From assembly GCF_029761935.1 (NCBI RefSeq), contig NZ_CP121699.1:930001-994000 (forward strand): 64,000 nucleotides of DNA, in the 5' to 3' direction. The translations under genes were made by a program, and so were the position numbers. Below are positions 34,276 to 42,301 of the stretch, one piece after another. The notes below the pieces were generated by a model. The model worked only from the letters and a program-made list of their open reading frames with translations, had not been told where the DNA came from and ran no database searches. Source of the DNA: Microbacterium testaceum (lineage in GTDB: Bacteria; Actinomycetota; Actinomycetes; Actinomycetales; Microbacteriaceae). Numbering within the stretch: position 1 is the first letter of the stretch; every line of letters begins with the position of its first letter.

Positions 34276-35835
34276 TCAGCTCGTGACGCCGACCACCATG
34301 TAGGTGACCTCGAACTGCGTCGCGGGCTGACTCGCGGCGGGCGCGTTGCCCGCGTAGACGTCGAAGCCCGACGCGGTGCGCACGACGTACAGGCCGAGAA
34401 GGCGCGTGTCGTTGTTGTTCGGCGTCAGGAGCACCATCGGCGCGTTGTTGTACTGGGTGCTGAACGTCACGTGGAACATGATCTGTCCGGCGGCCGGGGC
34501 AGTCCCCGATCCGAACTTCACTCCGCCGAGCATGTCCGACGACCCAGCCACGAACGACGGTGCGCCAGTGGAACCCGCGAGAGCAGTCGATACCGAGGGC
34601 GCGGTCTTCGCCGTGGCGTTCAGGTGCAGGTGTCCTTGCACGCGCATGGGGTTTCGCACGACCGACGCTTGGTCGAAGACGGTCCGAGCGTCTGCACGGG
34701 CCGACCCAACGCGGGACGTGAAGATGCACTCGGGCGAGATGAAGACTCGGTCTCCGTAGGCGGAGCCGACGTCGATCGCGGCGCCTGTGCAGCCGTCGAA
34801 GCGGGTGCCGACGACGGAGAACTCGTTGCCGGTGACGAGCTGGATGAGGTTCGTCGGCGCGTTGGGCGATGCGTTCCCGAGGAGCGTTCCGCCGATGATC
34901 TGCAGGCCGCCGAGGACGGCGTTGGCGGCATGCCCCGTCAGGGCTGCGTGCTTCAGCAGGGGCCCCGGTCCTCCGAAGAGGAACGGGTCGACGAGCGCGA
35001 TGCTTCGGCCGAGGGTGATGAGCACGAGGGGCTCCGTGTTCGGTGCGCCGCCGTTGTCTGTCACGGCTTCGATGTGCAGCCCGTGGATGCGGAAGAACTC
35101 CGGGACGATGTCGCTCGTGCCTGTGAGCGTGGAGGGTCCGATCTGTAGCGCCGTGCCGGGCTGGCGTTCGATGTGGATGCCGGACACGTCGATGGTGTTC
35201 AGCGACTTCGACACCGACGAGATCTGCACGGACGGGAGCGTCGCGGATCCGCAGTTGTCGATGTAGATGTTCCGGTACGACGAGTTCGAGATAGCTCGAA
35301 TCCATAGGCCCCGGGCGGCACTGCGGATGACGCGAATGTTCTCGAATCGGCTCTCGAAGCCGGACAGCACGGAGAGTCCTGTCGCGCTGGCACCGTTTGC
35401 ATCGATGGCGAAGTTCTCGAGCCACGTGTTGTCGCCGTTGACAGTGAAGCATGTACCGGTCGTCGACGGGGACCATTTGAGGATGACGCCGTTCGCTCCG
35501 AATCGGTTGAGGCCGGAGGCGAGACCACGGATGCGCGTTCCTACGGGGGCGCCGATGTTCGTCGTCCCCATGTAGTAGACGCCGGGGGTGAGTTCGATGG
35601 GGCGCATGGCCGCCGCGGATGCGTCGATGAGTGCCTGGAACGCAGCAGAGCAGTCGGTCGTGCCGTCGGCGATCATCCCGTTCTTCGCGGACAGGATGAG
35701 CGCCTGGGCCAGACCAGCGTCGACGGTGCTCGACACGCCCGCGGCCGAGAGCCGCCCCGTCTCGACGGTCTGCTGAACAGACTTCGGTGCGAACGCGGCA
35801 TCCGCGCCGGTCTTGCTGTAGATGTCGCCAGCCAT
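34276..35835 (-). CDS. Tail spike / receptor-binding protein with beta-helix
   Basis: 519 aa. A short N-terminal adaptor is followed by a pectate-lyase-3-type right-handed beta-helix: GMIADGTTDCSAAFQALIDA, LTPGVYYMGTTNI, then repeated turns such as NTWLENFAIDANGASATGLS and SRFENIRVIRSAARGLW. The C-terminal 100 residues are a compact beta domain (SSDMLGGVKFGSGTAPAAGQ, FHVTFSTQYNNAPMVLLTPN) common at the tips of phage fibres. It probably binds and may cleave surface polysaccharide. It is the last clear structural gene in the leftward late operon. Confidence 0.82.
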   Translation of the reverse strand: MAGDIYSKTGADAAFAPKSVQQTVETGRLSAAGVSSTVDAGLAQALILSAKNGMIADGTTDCSAAFQALIDASAAAMRPIELTPGVYYMGTTNIGAPVGTRIRGLASGLNRFGANGVILKWSPSTTGTCFTVNGDNTWLENFAIDANGASATGLSVLSGFESRFENIRVIRSAARGLWIRAISNSSYRNIYIDNCGSATLPSVQISSVSKSLNTIDVSGIHIERQPGTALQIGPSTLTGTSDIVPEFFRIHGLHIEAVTDNGGAPNTEPLVLITLGRSIALVDPFLFGGPGPLLKHAALTGHAANAVLGGLQIIGGTLLGNASPNAPTNLIQLVTGNEFSVVGTRFDGCTGAAIDVGSAYGDRVFISPECIFTSRVGSARADARTVFDQASVVRNPMRVQGHLHLNATAKTAPSVSTALAGSTGAPSFVAGSSDMLGGVKFGSGTAPAAGQIMFHVTFSTQYNNAPMVLLTPNNNDTRLLGLYVVRTASGFDVYAGNAPAASQPATQFEVTYMVVGVTS

Positions 35836-35837
35836 GG

Positions 35838-36101
35838 TCAGCCTCCGAGGGTGATCGTGCCGTCACCGTTGTCGATGAACGTGCCGGGGTTGAGAGTGAT
35901 GGTGCCGTCACCGTTGTCGGTCCAGCCGCCGCCGACACCGGCCGCGGCGATCGCACGGGTAATGGCGGCGCCGACGGGAGTGTCGGGCTGGTCGGCGTCC
36001 TCGGCGACGGTCGCGTACTGCTTGCCGAGCTGCGCGAGCTTCTCAGCCGTGACGGGCTTCGACGGGTCTCCGTCAGCCCAATCGGGTTCCGGGAACGGCA
36101 T
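35838..36101 (-). CDS. Small tail-associated protein with repeated beta motif
   Basis: 87 aa from ATG 36101. The N-terminal half is a helical segment (GDPSKPVTAEKLAQLGKQYA). The C-terminal half repeats the motif DNGDGTITL (WTDNGDGTITLNPGTFIDNG, then DGTITLGG), likely consecutive beta turns. It ends 2 bp before the tail spike start. The gene order and the 'KPVTAEKLAQLG' segment, common at N-termini of phage tip proteins, suggest an adaptor between the tail tip and the spike. Confidence 0.65.
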   Translation of the reverse strand: MPFPEPDWADGDPSKPVTAEKLAQLGKQYATVAEDADQPDTPVGAAITRAIAAAGVGGGWTDNGDGTITLNPGTFIDNGDGTITLGG

Positions 36102-36110
36102 GGCGTCTCC

Positions 36111-36203
36111 TCAGCGGTCGGCGTGCGCCCGAGAGAGCGCCGGATAGGTGACCGCGGCGACAGCCCACACGAGGAGGACTGCCGCCGCGGCACGGAGGAT
36201 CAC
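36111..36203 (-). CDS. 30-aa membrane peptide
   Basis: Starts at GTG 36203, overlapping the stop of the upstream gene by 4 bp (GTGA). It is a single hydrophobic helix, VILRAAAAVLLVWAVAAVTY, with a short basic end. The coupled start and its place in the lysis/membrane cassette make a real small gene plausible. A role as a holin accessory or antiholin is only a guess. Confidence 0.4.
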   Translation of the reverse strand: MILRAAAAVLLVWAVAAVTYPALSRAHADR

Positions 36204-36643
36204 GGTTCGTTGTGCGCGCCGGGGTCCCGGAACGCGGCCGGGTTGTGCGGGTCGAGCGAGGCGCGGTACTCCGCGCGGGTCATCGTCGCGGCGTTCGGCT
36301 CGAGGCCGGTGATGACGTAGACGCCGTCGGCGTTCTGCTTCGCGTAGACGGGCTGCTGCGCGGATCCGAGCAGCCACCGCTCGACGTTGGGCCAGCGGCG
36401 ACCGACCTGGCGCACGAGCCAGTAGTAGGCCGCGACGACGGCACCGATGGCCGCGGCGTTCAGCAGGGCGGCGACGGTGAGGCCGGGCACCCCGGGGGCG
36501 GCGGTCGCGAGGGTCGAGTCGATGGTGCCGATGATGTCGGCGACGAGGGGGATGCGGCTGATGAGCAGCGCAAGGAGCCAGCCGATCGCGGCGGGGACGG
36601 CGGTGCGGATGGTGGCGAGGATGATCGCCTGGCGGGTGAGCAT
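36200..36643 (-). CDS. Membrane protein of the lysis cassette (holin candidate)
   Basis: 147 aa from ATG 36643, with AAAGGA upstream. An N-terminal helix (TIRTAVPAAIGWLLALLISR) is followed by a second (LTVAALLNAAAIGAVVAAYY) and then a soluble tail with RWPNVERWLLGSAQQPVYAK and NADGVYVITGLEP. Two helices near the N-terminus and a long hydrophilic tail resemble class II holins or phage membrane proteins of actinophages. It lies in a run of membrane protein genes downstream of the endolysin. Confidence 0.6.
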   Translation of the reverse strand: MLTRQAIILATIRTAVPAAIGWLLALLISRIPLVADIIGTIDSTLATAAPGVPGLTVAALLNAAAIGAVVAAYYWLVRQVGRRWPNVERWLLGSAQQPVYAKQNADGVYVITGLEPNAATMTRAEYRASLDPHNPAAFRDPGAHNEP

Positions 36644-36668
36644 GTGGCTGTCCTTTCGGGACGAGGGG

Positions 36669-36959
36669 TCAGATGGGGTGGGTGTCTTCGTCGGGCGCGG
36701 CGCGGCGCCGGTCGTCGAGGTAGTCGCTGAGCGCCTTCTCGGCCCTCTCCGCGCGCTCCTTCATGTCGAGGTACGCCCGGTAGTCGATGTCGTCGTCACG
36801 CGACTCAGCGACCGCAGGGATACCGACCTCCGGCGCGGGTGCCCGGTCGGGTCGACGCCACGCACCGATCAGGTCCGCGACGGCTTTGAAGAGACCGGCG
36901 ATGGCGGTGAGTACGACCGCGCCCACTCCGGCGACCGCCACCCACGCGTCCACCGTCAT
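36669..36959 (-). CDS. Single-span membrane protein with coiled coil (holin candidate)
   Basis: 96 aa from ATG 36959, sharing one base with the previous stop (TGATG). One N-terminal transmembrane helix (VAVAGVGAVVLTAIAGLFKA) is followed by an acidic linker and a helix RAYLDMKERAERAEKALSDY with heptad-like spacing. Such class III-like single-span proteins occur in phage lysis cassettes. Of the nearby membrane proteins it and the 147-aa protein are the best holin or spanin-like candidates. Confidence 0.6.
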   Translation of the reverse strand: MTVDAWVAVAGVGAVVLTAIAGLFKAVADLIGAWRRPDRAPAPEVGIPAVAESRDDDIDYRAYLDMKERAERAEKALSDYLDDRRRAAPDEDTHPI

Positions 36960-37450
36960 CAGGTCTCCTTCGACTGGGCGATCGCCTCCACGTGGGTGGT
37001 GCGTCCAGCTCGGAGAGCTCGCCGGTACCGCCCGAGGCCGCGGACGATCTGCACGACCCGCACCCCGGCGGTGATGCCGAGCCCGGCGACCATGAGCTGC
37101 GTGAGCGGGTTCGTACCGAACCCGTACTCGTGGACGAGCGCGCCCCACAGCAGCAGGTAGCAGAGCGACACGACGGCCGTGGCGACCGCCTCCACGCGCT
37201 GCACGGCCCGCATACGATTCCCGTGCCCCTCAGCACGCTTCATCAGCGGGAGGGTGGAGAACGCGACGACAGCAGCCACTAGCAGCACCCACTGCCACAC
37301 ATCGGCGAGGAGGTGACTCCACGCCTCGAGCGCGACCGGCTGGTACACCTCGGCGACGGACAGGATCGGGATGCCGGTAGAGATGAGCATCGCGCCGGCC
37401 GCCCACGCGTTGTCGGGCGAAGTGAGGCGGACGGGCTTAGGTTCGTCCAT
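36959..37450 (-). CDS. Four-span membrane protein (unknown)
   Basis: 163 aa from ATG 37450. Helices include AWAAGAMLISTGIPILSVAE, WQWVLLVAAVVAFSTLPLMK, AVATAVVSLCYLLLWGALVH and LTQLMVAGLGITAGVRVVQI. The C-terminus is a basic helix RYRRALRAGRTTHVEAIAQS. No family recognised. It overlaps the upstream membrane protein gene by 14 bp. Part of the five-gene membrane cassette between endolysin and tail spike. Confidence 0.6.
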   Translation of the reverse strand: MDEPKPVRLTSPDNAWAAGAMLISTGIPILSVAEVYQPVALEAWSHLLADVWQWVLLVAAVVAFSTLPLMKRAEGHGNRMRAVQRVEAVATAVVSLCYLLLWGALVHEYGFGTNPLTQLMVAGLGITAGVRVVQIVRGLGRYRRALRAGRTTHVEAIAQSKET

Positions 37451-37859
37451 CGGCTTCCCCCCGTTCGACCAGGCACGACATTCCCGCGACGAGGGTGAGC
37501 AGCGCGAGCGCCGTGTACACGATCGGTGCGGACGGGGCGAAGTTCGGGGAGAACGCGATCGGCAGCACCCACAGCACCCACACGATGCCGAGCAGGAACG
37601 CCGGCACCGCGGCCGCCGCACGCGAATGCACGAGCAACGCCACCATCAGCACCCCGAGGACGACCATCGTGAGGCCCCACCACGGCGGGGCGACGAACGC
37701 GAACGCCTGCGCGAAGGACGGGATCCGCGCGTAGTCCTTCGGGGCCGCGACGATCGACGCACCGAAGACGGCCCCCACGGTCCCGAGGATGACGGTGATG
37801 ACCTCGGTGAGGTAGATCGCCGCGAGCTTGTACCGCCAGGCGGAGGGGATGGCGATCAC
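37437..37859 (-). CDS. Four-span membrane protein (unknown)
   Basis: 140 aa from GTG 37859 (GTGA overlap with the endolysin stop). Four hydrophobic segments, including AAIYLTEVITVILGTVGAVF, WWGLTMVVLGVLMVALLVHS and VPAFLLGIVWVLWVLPIAFS, and short loops. No motif recognised. Translational coupling to the endolysin gene suggests a lysis-related role (holin or antiholin), although four spans are unusual for a classical holin. Confidence 0.6.
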   Translation of the reverse strand: MIAIPSAWRYKLAAIYLTEVITVILGTVGAVFGASIVAAPKDYARIPSFAQAFAFVAPPWWGLTMVVLGVLMVALLVHSRAAAAVPAFLLGIVWVLWVLPIAFSPNFAPSAPIVYTALALLTLVAGMSCLVERGEADGRT

Positions 37860-38857
37860 GATGCGGGCTTCTGCACGAACGCGATGGTCGAGGTGTGCGC
37901 GTCGATCGCGGCGTCCACGGCGGCTTTCACCGACGCGGGGTCGACCTCGACGCGGTGCTCGCCCTGAGCCTCAGCGGGGAGGATGCGGGAAAGTTCCGCG
38001 ATGAGCGCGTCACTGTCGACGATCGCCGTCGGCGGCGGGTTGATGGCGGTGAGGTAGCCGCGCACGATGTCGAGCTCGGCGGTGAGCATGTCGGCGGTGT
38101 CGAAGTAGCCCCGCTTCACCCGGTCCAGCAGGGACGCGTGGTACGGGTTGCCGATGCGGTGCATGTTCCCGTTGATGAGGGACACCACGACGATGTCGTC
38201 GGAGCCCTCGATGTTGATGAAGGAGTACGCGCCTCCGCGCGCCTGCTGCACCATCTGCTCGATGCGCGCGATCGCGGGCGTCATCACCACGTCGAGACGG
38301 TGCATCAGCTCCTCGCGGGCCTTGTCGTCGTACATGTCATCTCCCTGGGGGTCGAAGTTGATCGCGCCGAGCCCGAGCAGGGCGGGCACGGGGCCGAGCG
38401 GGTTGAGGTCGATGACGTGCCACGGCTCGTAGGGGTAGCCGCGGGCGGGCACGATCATCAGCGGGGTGAGGCCGACCGCACGGCAGTCGGCGGCGAACGC
38501 GAGGATGTCCCAGCCGTAGATCTCGCCCCAGTTGGAGTAGTCGACGGCGGCGGTGTCCTGACCCTCCCAATACAGGCCGTGGCTCGAGGTGCCCGGGACG
38601 GCTGCGCCGTTGCCATAAATGCGACGCGCGATAACCTGCGCCGGCACCTTCGGTCGGTACGTGCCCCACCCGTCGGACGGCGACAGCTCGCCCCGCCCGC
38701 GGCGACGCGCCAGCGTCAGCAGGTTGAGGTGCTTCGCGTACGACGCCGGCGGAAGACCCCAGAACCAGTCCCCATCCACGCTGTTCCGCCCGCGATGGAA
38801 GATGGTCAGCTCGGACTCGGGCACCTCACCGTTGCGTCCGCGGTAGCGCTGCGACAT
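37856..38857 (-). CDS. Endolysin-like protein, peptidase M15 (VanY/LAS-type)
   Basis: 333 aa from ATG 38857. The first 150 residues hold GTSSHGLYWEGQDTAAVDYS, with H93 and D106, and YEPWHVID, with H147. This is the arrangement of zinc ligands and 'EPWH' catalytic end in LAS/M15 D-Ala-D-Ala carboxypeptidases and L-Ala-D-Glu endopeptidases. The rest, with SFINIEGSDDIVVVSLINGN and a helical C-terminus, is probably a binding or tip-attachment domain. It would cut the peptide part of peptidoglycan at lysis, or locally during infection. The spacing between H93 and D106 is longer than in most family members. Confidence 0.7.
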   Translation of the reverse strand: MSQRYRGRNGEVPESELTIFHRGRNSVDGDWFWGLPPASYAKHLNLLTLARRRGRGELSPSDGWGTYRPKVPAQVIARRIYGNGAAVPGTSSHGLYWEGQDTAAVDYSNWGEIYGWDILAFAADCRAVGLTPLMIVPARGYPYEPWHVIDLNPLGPVPALLGLGAINFDPQGDDMYDDKAREELMHRLDVVMTPAIARIEQMVQQARGGAYSFINIEGSDDIVVVSLINGNMHRIGNPYHASLLDRVKRGYFDTADMLTAELDIVRGYLTAINPPPTAIVDSDALIAELSRILPAEAQGEHRVEVDPASVKAAVDAAIDAHTSTIAFVQKPAS

Positions 38858-38858
38858 G

Positions 38859-39812
38859 TCACCCTCCGATCACTTCGAGGGTCAGTGGCACAGCCGTCCC
38901 CGACGGGAGACTGCCGCCGGACCCGTTCAAGATCTGCAGTTGGATGCGGTCGAGTTCGGTGCCCGAAACGACCACCTGCTTCGCCACACCCGCCGACGTG
39001 AGCGTGGGCCTCGCGGTCAGCACGAACTTGGAGAACGCGCCACCGGGGAACGTCAGCGTCGTAACCGAGTCGCTGTTCACCTGCGGCGAGCCCGCGAGAA
39101 ACACCCGACGGAGCGGCTTCTGCGAATCCCAAACCCCTGCGATGACGTTGCCATCCGTGACGACACCGAGATTGCTCGACGGCACCCACGCGCCGGAGAC
39201 ACGGGTGAACTCCACCCCGAGGTCGAGGCGGAACGCCTTCGCCCCGTTCGCCGGCGTCCACGCGGTCATCTCCGCCTGGCTGCGCAGGGGCACCACGCCG
39301 CCCGCCATGGCCGTCCATCGGAACGTGTTCGTGATGACGACCGTCTGGGTCGTGAGATCTGTCGACGTGACGACGGCCGTCGCCAGCTCCTCCGCACCGG
39401 CGGGGACGTTGGTCGGCTTCTGGGGGTTCGCGTTCGGGACGCCGCGGGTAACACCGAAGTAGGGTGTCGTCTGCTCGGTATCCGTGAGTGACGGGAACCG
39501 CGACCGGAACCAGATCACGTCGATGCGGCTGTTCGCAGTCGGGGCGGCATCCGTCCCGACCGTGTCGGAACCGTCATTCGCGGTGAGCTCGACTCCGACA
39601 CCATCGCGCGACGAGGTACCAACGAACTGGCCGATGCGGTACGTCATCGCCGTGTCGCTGGTGCCGGTCACCAGCAGGGGCGACGCGGCGGCCAGCACAC
39701 CCGTGCGCGGCGCCCCAGCCGCCGACGTGGTGACGAGACCGGCTTGAATGCGCCGCCAGGCTGCTACGGACAGACCCGCCGGGTCTTCCGTGGGAAGCGA
39801 GAGGGTGAGCAT
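38859..39812 (-). CDS. Minor tail / baseplate protein
   Basis: 317 aa from ATG 39812. Beta-rich with few charged clusters: MLTLSLPTEDPAGLSVAAWR, VIWFRSRFPSLTDTEQTTPY, FGVTRGVPNANPQKPTNVPA and a carbohydrate-binding-like C-terminus. The segment 'R.DVIW.R..FPSLTD..QTTPYFGVTRGVPN..P..P..P.GA' resembles the collar/adhesin protein of actinophage and lactococcal phage baseplates. It lies between the coiled-coil protein and the endolysin. Its role is probably in the tail tip. Confidence 0.65.
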   Translation of the reverse strand: MLTLSLPTEDPAGLSVAAWRRIQAGLVTTSAAGAPRTGVLAAASPLLVTGTSDTAMTYRIGQFVGTSSRDGVGVELTANDGSDTVGTDAAPTANSRIDVIWFRSRFPSLTDTEQTTPYFGVTRGVPNANPQKPTNVPAGAEELATAVVTSTDLTTQTVVITNTFRWTAMAGGVVPLRSQAEMTAWTPANGAKAFRLDLGVEFTRVSGAWVPSSNLGVVTDGNVIAGVWDSQKPLRRVFLAGSPQVNSDSVTTLTFPGGAFSKFVLTARPTLTSAGVAKQVVVSGTELDRIQLQILNGSGGSLPSGTAVPLTLEVIGG

Positions 39813-39820
39813 GATGCCTC

Positions 39821-40243
39821 CTACGTGTGTCCGACGACGCCCTGATCGTTCGCCCAGACGGCGACACGGGGCCGGAGCGTCGCAACGACGTCGGTGTTGA
39901 AGATGGACGGGATGCGGACGACACCGTTGGCGGTACCGATGGTGATGTCGGAGGACGCGAGCTTGGCGTTCACGGCATCGTTGACGATCGCGGCGACGTC
40001 GTTGGCGATGAAGTCGGTCAGCGTCTGCTGGATGCCGTCGACGAGGTCGACGATCACTTCCTGCTGCGCGGTGATCTGCGCCTGTTGCGCCTGCAGTTCG
40101 ATGACCGCCGCCTCGAGCTGCGCGACGGCGTTCGCCTGCTGCGTCCCGGACGGTGCTTTGAGCTCGCCAATTGCACGCCACAGGGCGTTGATCTGATCGG
40201 CGATCTGCGCGAGCCCGTCACGGGAAGGGGACGGGTCGGCCAT
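39821..40243 (-). CDS. Coiled-coil tail protein
   Basis: 140 aa from ATG 40243, one base overlapping the upstream stop (TGATG). Residues 12-75 are a glutamine-rich helix, IADQINALWRAIGELKAPSG then VAQLEAAVIELQAQQAQITA and QQEVIVDLVDGIQQTLTDFI, predicted to form a trimeric coiled coil. The C-terminus is beta-like (VVRIPSIFNTDVVATLRPRV). Typical of short fibre or linker proteins of siphovirus tail tips. Confidence 0.6.
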   Translation of the reverse strand: MADPSPSRDGLAQIADQINALWRAIGELKAPSGTQQANAVAQLEAAVIELQAQQAQITAQQEVIVDLVDGIQQTLTDFIANDVAAIVNDAVNAKLASSDITIGTANGVVRIPSIFNTDVVATLRPRVAVWANDQGVVGHT

Positions 40244-41457
40244 CAGACCTCCTCGTAGATTTCGCCGCAGGTGACCTTGATGAACTCCGACCGGTCCGAC
40301 CCCGACAGTCCGACGATGCGGCGCCGGTACGAGCCGGCAGCCAGGTAGTCGTAGATCGGATCGGTTGTGGTGCCGCCGGTGAGGACCCCCGGGCCGGTGA
40401 GCGTCCCGGGCCCGGTGAGGAGTCCGAGGTTCATCTGCTGTCGCTCGGAGAGGAAGATCTCCGCGACGTCGCCGCACCCGTACTCGTGCGGGAACGGGGA
40501 CGCGTCGATGGGTGCGTCGAACTCCCAGAACTCCCACGGATGCCGCGCGGTGCGCAGCGTCTCCACGTTCCCGGAGTCGAGGGTGGTTGGGTCCTTCGTG
40601 CTCGTCGACACGTCAGCATCGAGGTGCAGCAGCGGGAACCCCCGGTCGACGAGGTACGGGTCGTACAGCATCCGCAGCAGGGTCGTGTCGGACGACCGCC
40701 CCGCGGACGCCCACGAGACGGAGCCCATGCGGGTCGGGTCCATTCGGGTGCCGACGCCGGTGACGTCGGACGGTTCCCACGTCAACGGAGCCTCGCCTTG
40801 CAGCCGGGGCTGCGCTTCGGTGCCGGACTCGTACACCCACCCGAAGGTGTCCTCGCTGGTCCGCTCGAGGCGGAGGCGGATGTCGGGGCCGGCATCCTGG
40901 TTCGACAGGTCGGTGAGGGCGGCGCCGATCTTCTTCCGCTCGACAGCGACGTACGTCTCACTGCGCGTGCCGGGTCGGTCGGCGTGGAATCGGATGGGGA
41001 TGTCGGTCCACCCGGGCCACAGGCACGCCTGCTGCAGGATTCGCTTGCCGATCGTGCCGTGGTCGACGCCGGTGACGACGGTGTCGAACCCGGCCGCCGG
41101 CTTCCCATCTGGTGCGAGCCAATCCGGGGGCGTGGTCGTGAGCAACCCGGGCGGCGGAGGCAGCACAGGGAACTCGTCGAGCATGCGCCGTAGTCCGCGC
41201 GCCGTGACAGACAGCATCCCGTTGTCGCGGTCGAAGTCCTGCGGGAGGATCGGCCCGCCGAGGAAGTGCCCGCCGACGTCGACAGCGATGGAGTGCTTCC
41301 ACGGGGTGAACAGGTTCCGCCACTCGTCGACGTGGTCGACGAAGCGGAGGTTGACCGTCTCGGCGATGTTCGACTGCTCCTGCCAGTCGAACGATGACGG
41401 TTCGAGCTCGGTGAGCTGCTGCCCGCCGCGGGTCTCGAACAGGAAGAACCGGGTCAC
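40243..41457 (-). CDS. Minor tail protein (Gp37-like baseplate hub)
   Basis: 404 aa from GTG 41457, in a GTGA overlap with the distal tail protein gene; further GTGs at 41460 and 41463 are possible. It opens VTRFFLFETRGGQQLTELEP and contains ARGLRRMLDEFPVLPPPPGL, then PDIRLRLERTSEDTFGWVYE. The pattern matches the siphovirus ReqiPepy6 Gp37-like minor tail proteins, which form the tail-tip hub after Dit. Two repeats TGPGTLTGPGVLTGG near the C-terminus form a low-complexity linker. Confidence 0.72.
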   Translation of the reverse strand: MTRFFLFETRGGQQLTELEPSSFDWQEQSNIAETVNLRFVDHVDEWRNLFTPWKHSIAVDVGGHFLGGPILPQDFDRDNGMLSVTARGLRRMLDEFPVLPPPPGLLTTTPPDWLAPDGKPAAGFDTVVTGVDHGTIGKRILQQACLWPGWTDIPIRFHADRPGTRSETYVAVERKKIGAALTDLSNQDAGPDIRLRLERTSEDTFGWVYESGTEAQPRLQGEAPLTWEPSDVTGVGTRMDPTRMGSVSWASAGRSSDTTLLRMLYDPYLVDRGFPLLHLDADVSTSTKDPTTLDSGNVETLRTARHPWEFWEFDAPIDASPFPHEYGCGDVAEIFLSERQQMNLGLLTGPGTLTGPGVLTGGTTTDPIYDYLAAGSYRRRIVGLSGSDRSEFIKVTCGEIYEEV

Positions 41458-42287
41458 CACCACGCGTGATCCACCCTTCCGGTGAGGGTGGGCTGTCCCA
41501 CCGGGTCCGATGCCTCGAGTTGGAACGTGCGAGACAGGAGCCCCGGCACCTCGGTCCACTCACGGAAGCGGAGCCACCGGGAGATGTCCTGCCCGTTGAG
41601 GGTCGCGCGCCCGTTCTCGATCACCACCGACTGACCGGCGGCGACAGGGCGAGCGATGCCGACCCGCGCGCCGGTCTCGACGCAGGTGATCAGCGCCGAG
41701 GAGAACCCACCGGCGAGGATGAGCGACACGGCGGACGGGGCGCGGCCCTCGTTGGGAAGGGTGACGCGCCCCGTCGATCCACCACCCGGCCAGATGGCGG
41801 GAAACTTCGCCGGGAACACGAGACCCTGCCCCGGTGAGGGCGGTCCCGTGGTGACCGGTGTCCCGGTGCGGTACCGGCGAGGGTCGTCGCTCGACACGTC
41901 GACCGTCTGCCACCCGCGGGGGCGGTTGTGAGTCGACCGCGCCGACGTGTCCTCGACGATCACCGACCGCCAGGTGGGGCCGTCGTCGGTGCTCACGGTC
42001 ATCAGCACGGGCGTCTCAGCCCCGACGGCGGAGAGCTCGTCGAACGCGCGCTCCACCTCAGAGGCGCTACGGCCCCGATACAGCGCCTCGAACGACACGA
42101 CCTTCTCAGCACGCGTGGCACGCGCTCGCGTGAACGCACCGTGCCGCTGAGGGCGCGCGACGGGACGCTGCCGGTTGGCCGTCCCACCCCACCAATCGGT
42201 CAACTCACGGAAGAACCACCCGTAGCCGCCGCGGTCAGCACCGTCGAGGAAGGTGAGGTGTCCGAGCTGGATCGTGGTGCGAGCCAT
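41454..42287 (-). CDS. Distal tail protein (Dit-like)
   Basis: 277 aa from ATG 42287, with GGAAGGGGG just upstream; a TTG at 42305 overlapping the tape measure stop is less likely. N-terminal ring domain IQLGHLTFLDGADRGGYGWF and RPVARPQRHGAFTRARATRA, and a C-terminal galectin-like part with PVAAGQSVVIENGRATLNGQ, DISRWLRFREW. This is the plan of siphovirus distal tail (Dit/gp19.1-like) proteins. It follows the tape measure gene, as expected. Confidence 0.75.
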   Translation of the reverse strand: MARTTIQLGHLTFLDGADRGGYGWFFRELTDWWGGTANRQRPVARPQRHGAFTRARATRAEKVVSFEALYRGRSASEVERAFDELSAVGAETPVLMTVSTDDGPTWRSVIVEDTSARSTHNRPRGWQTVDVSSDDPRRYRTGTPVTTGPPSPGQGLVFPAKFPAIWPGGGSTGRVTLPNEGRAPSAVSLILAGGFSSALITCVETGARVGIARPVAAGQSVVIENGRATLNGQDISRWLRFREWTEVPGLLSRTFQLEASDPVGQPTLTGRVDHAWW

Positions 42288-42301
42288 CGCGCCCCCTTCC
42301 G

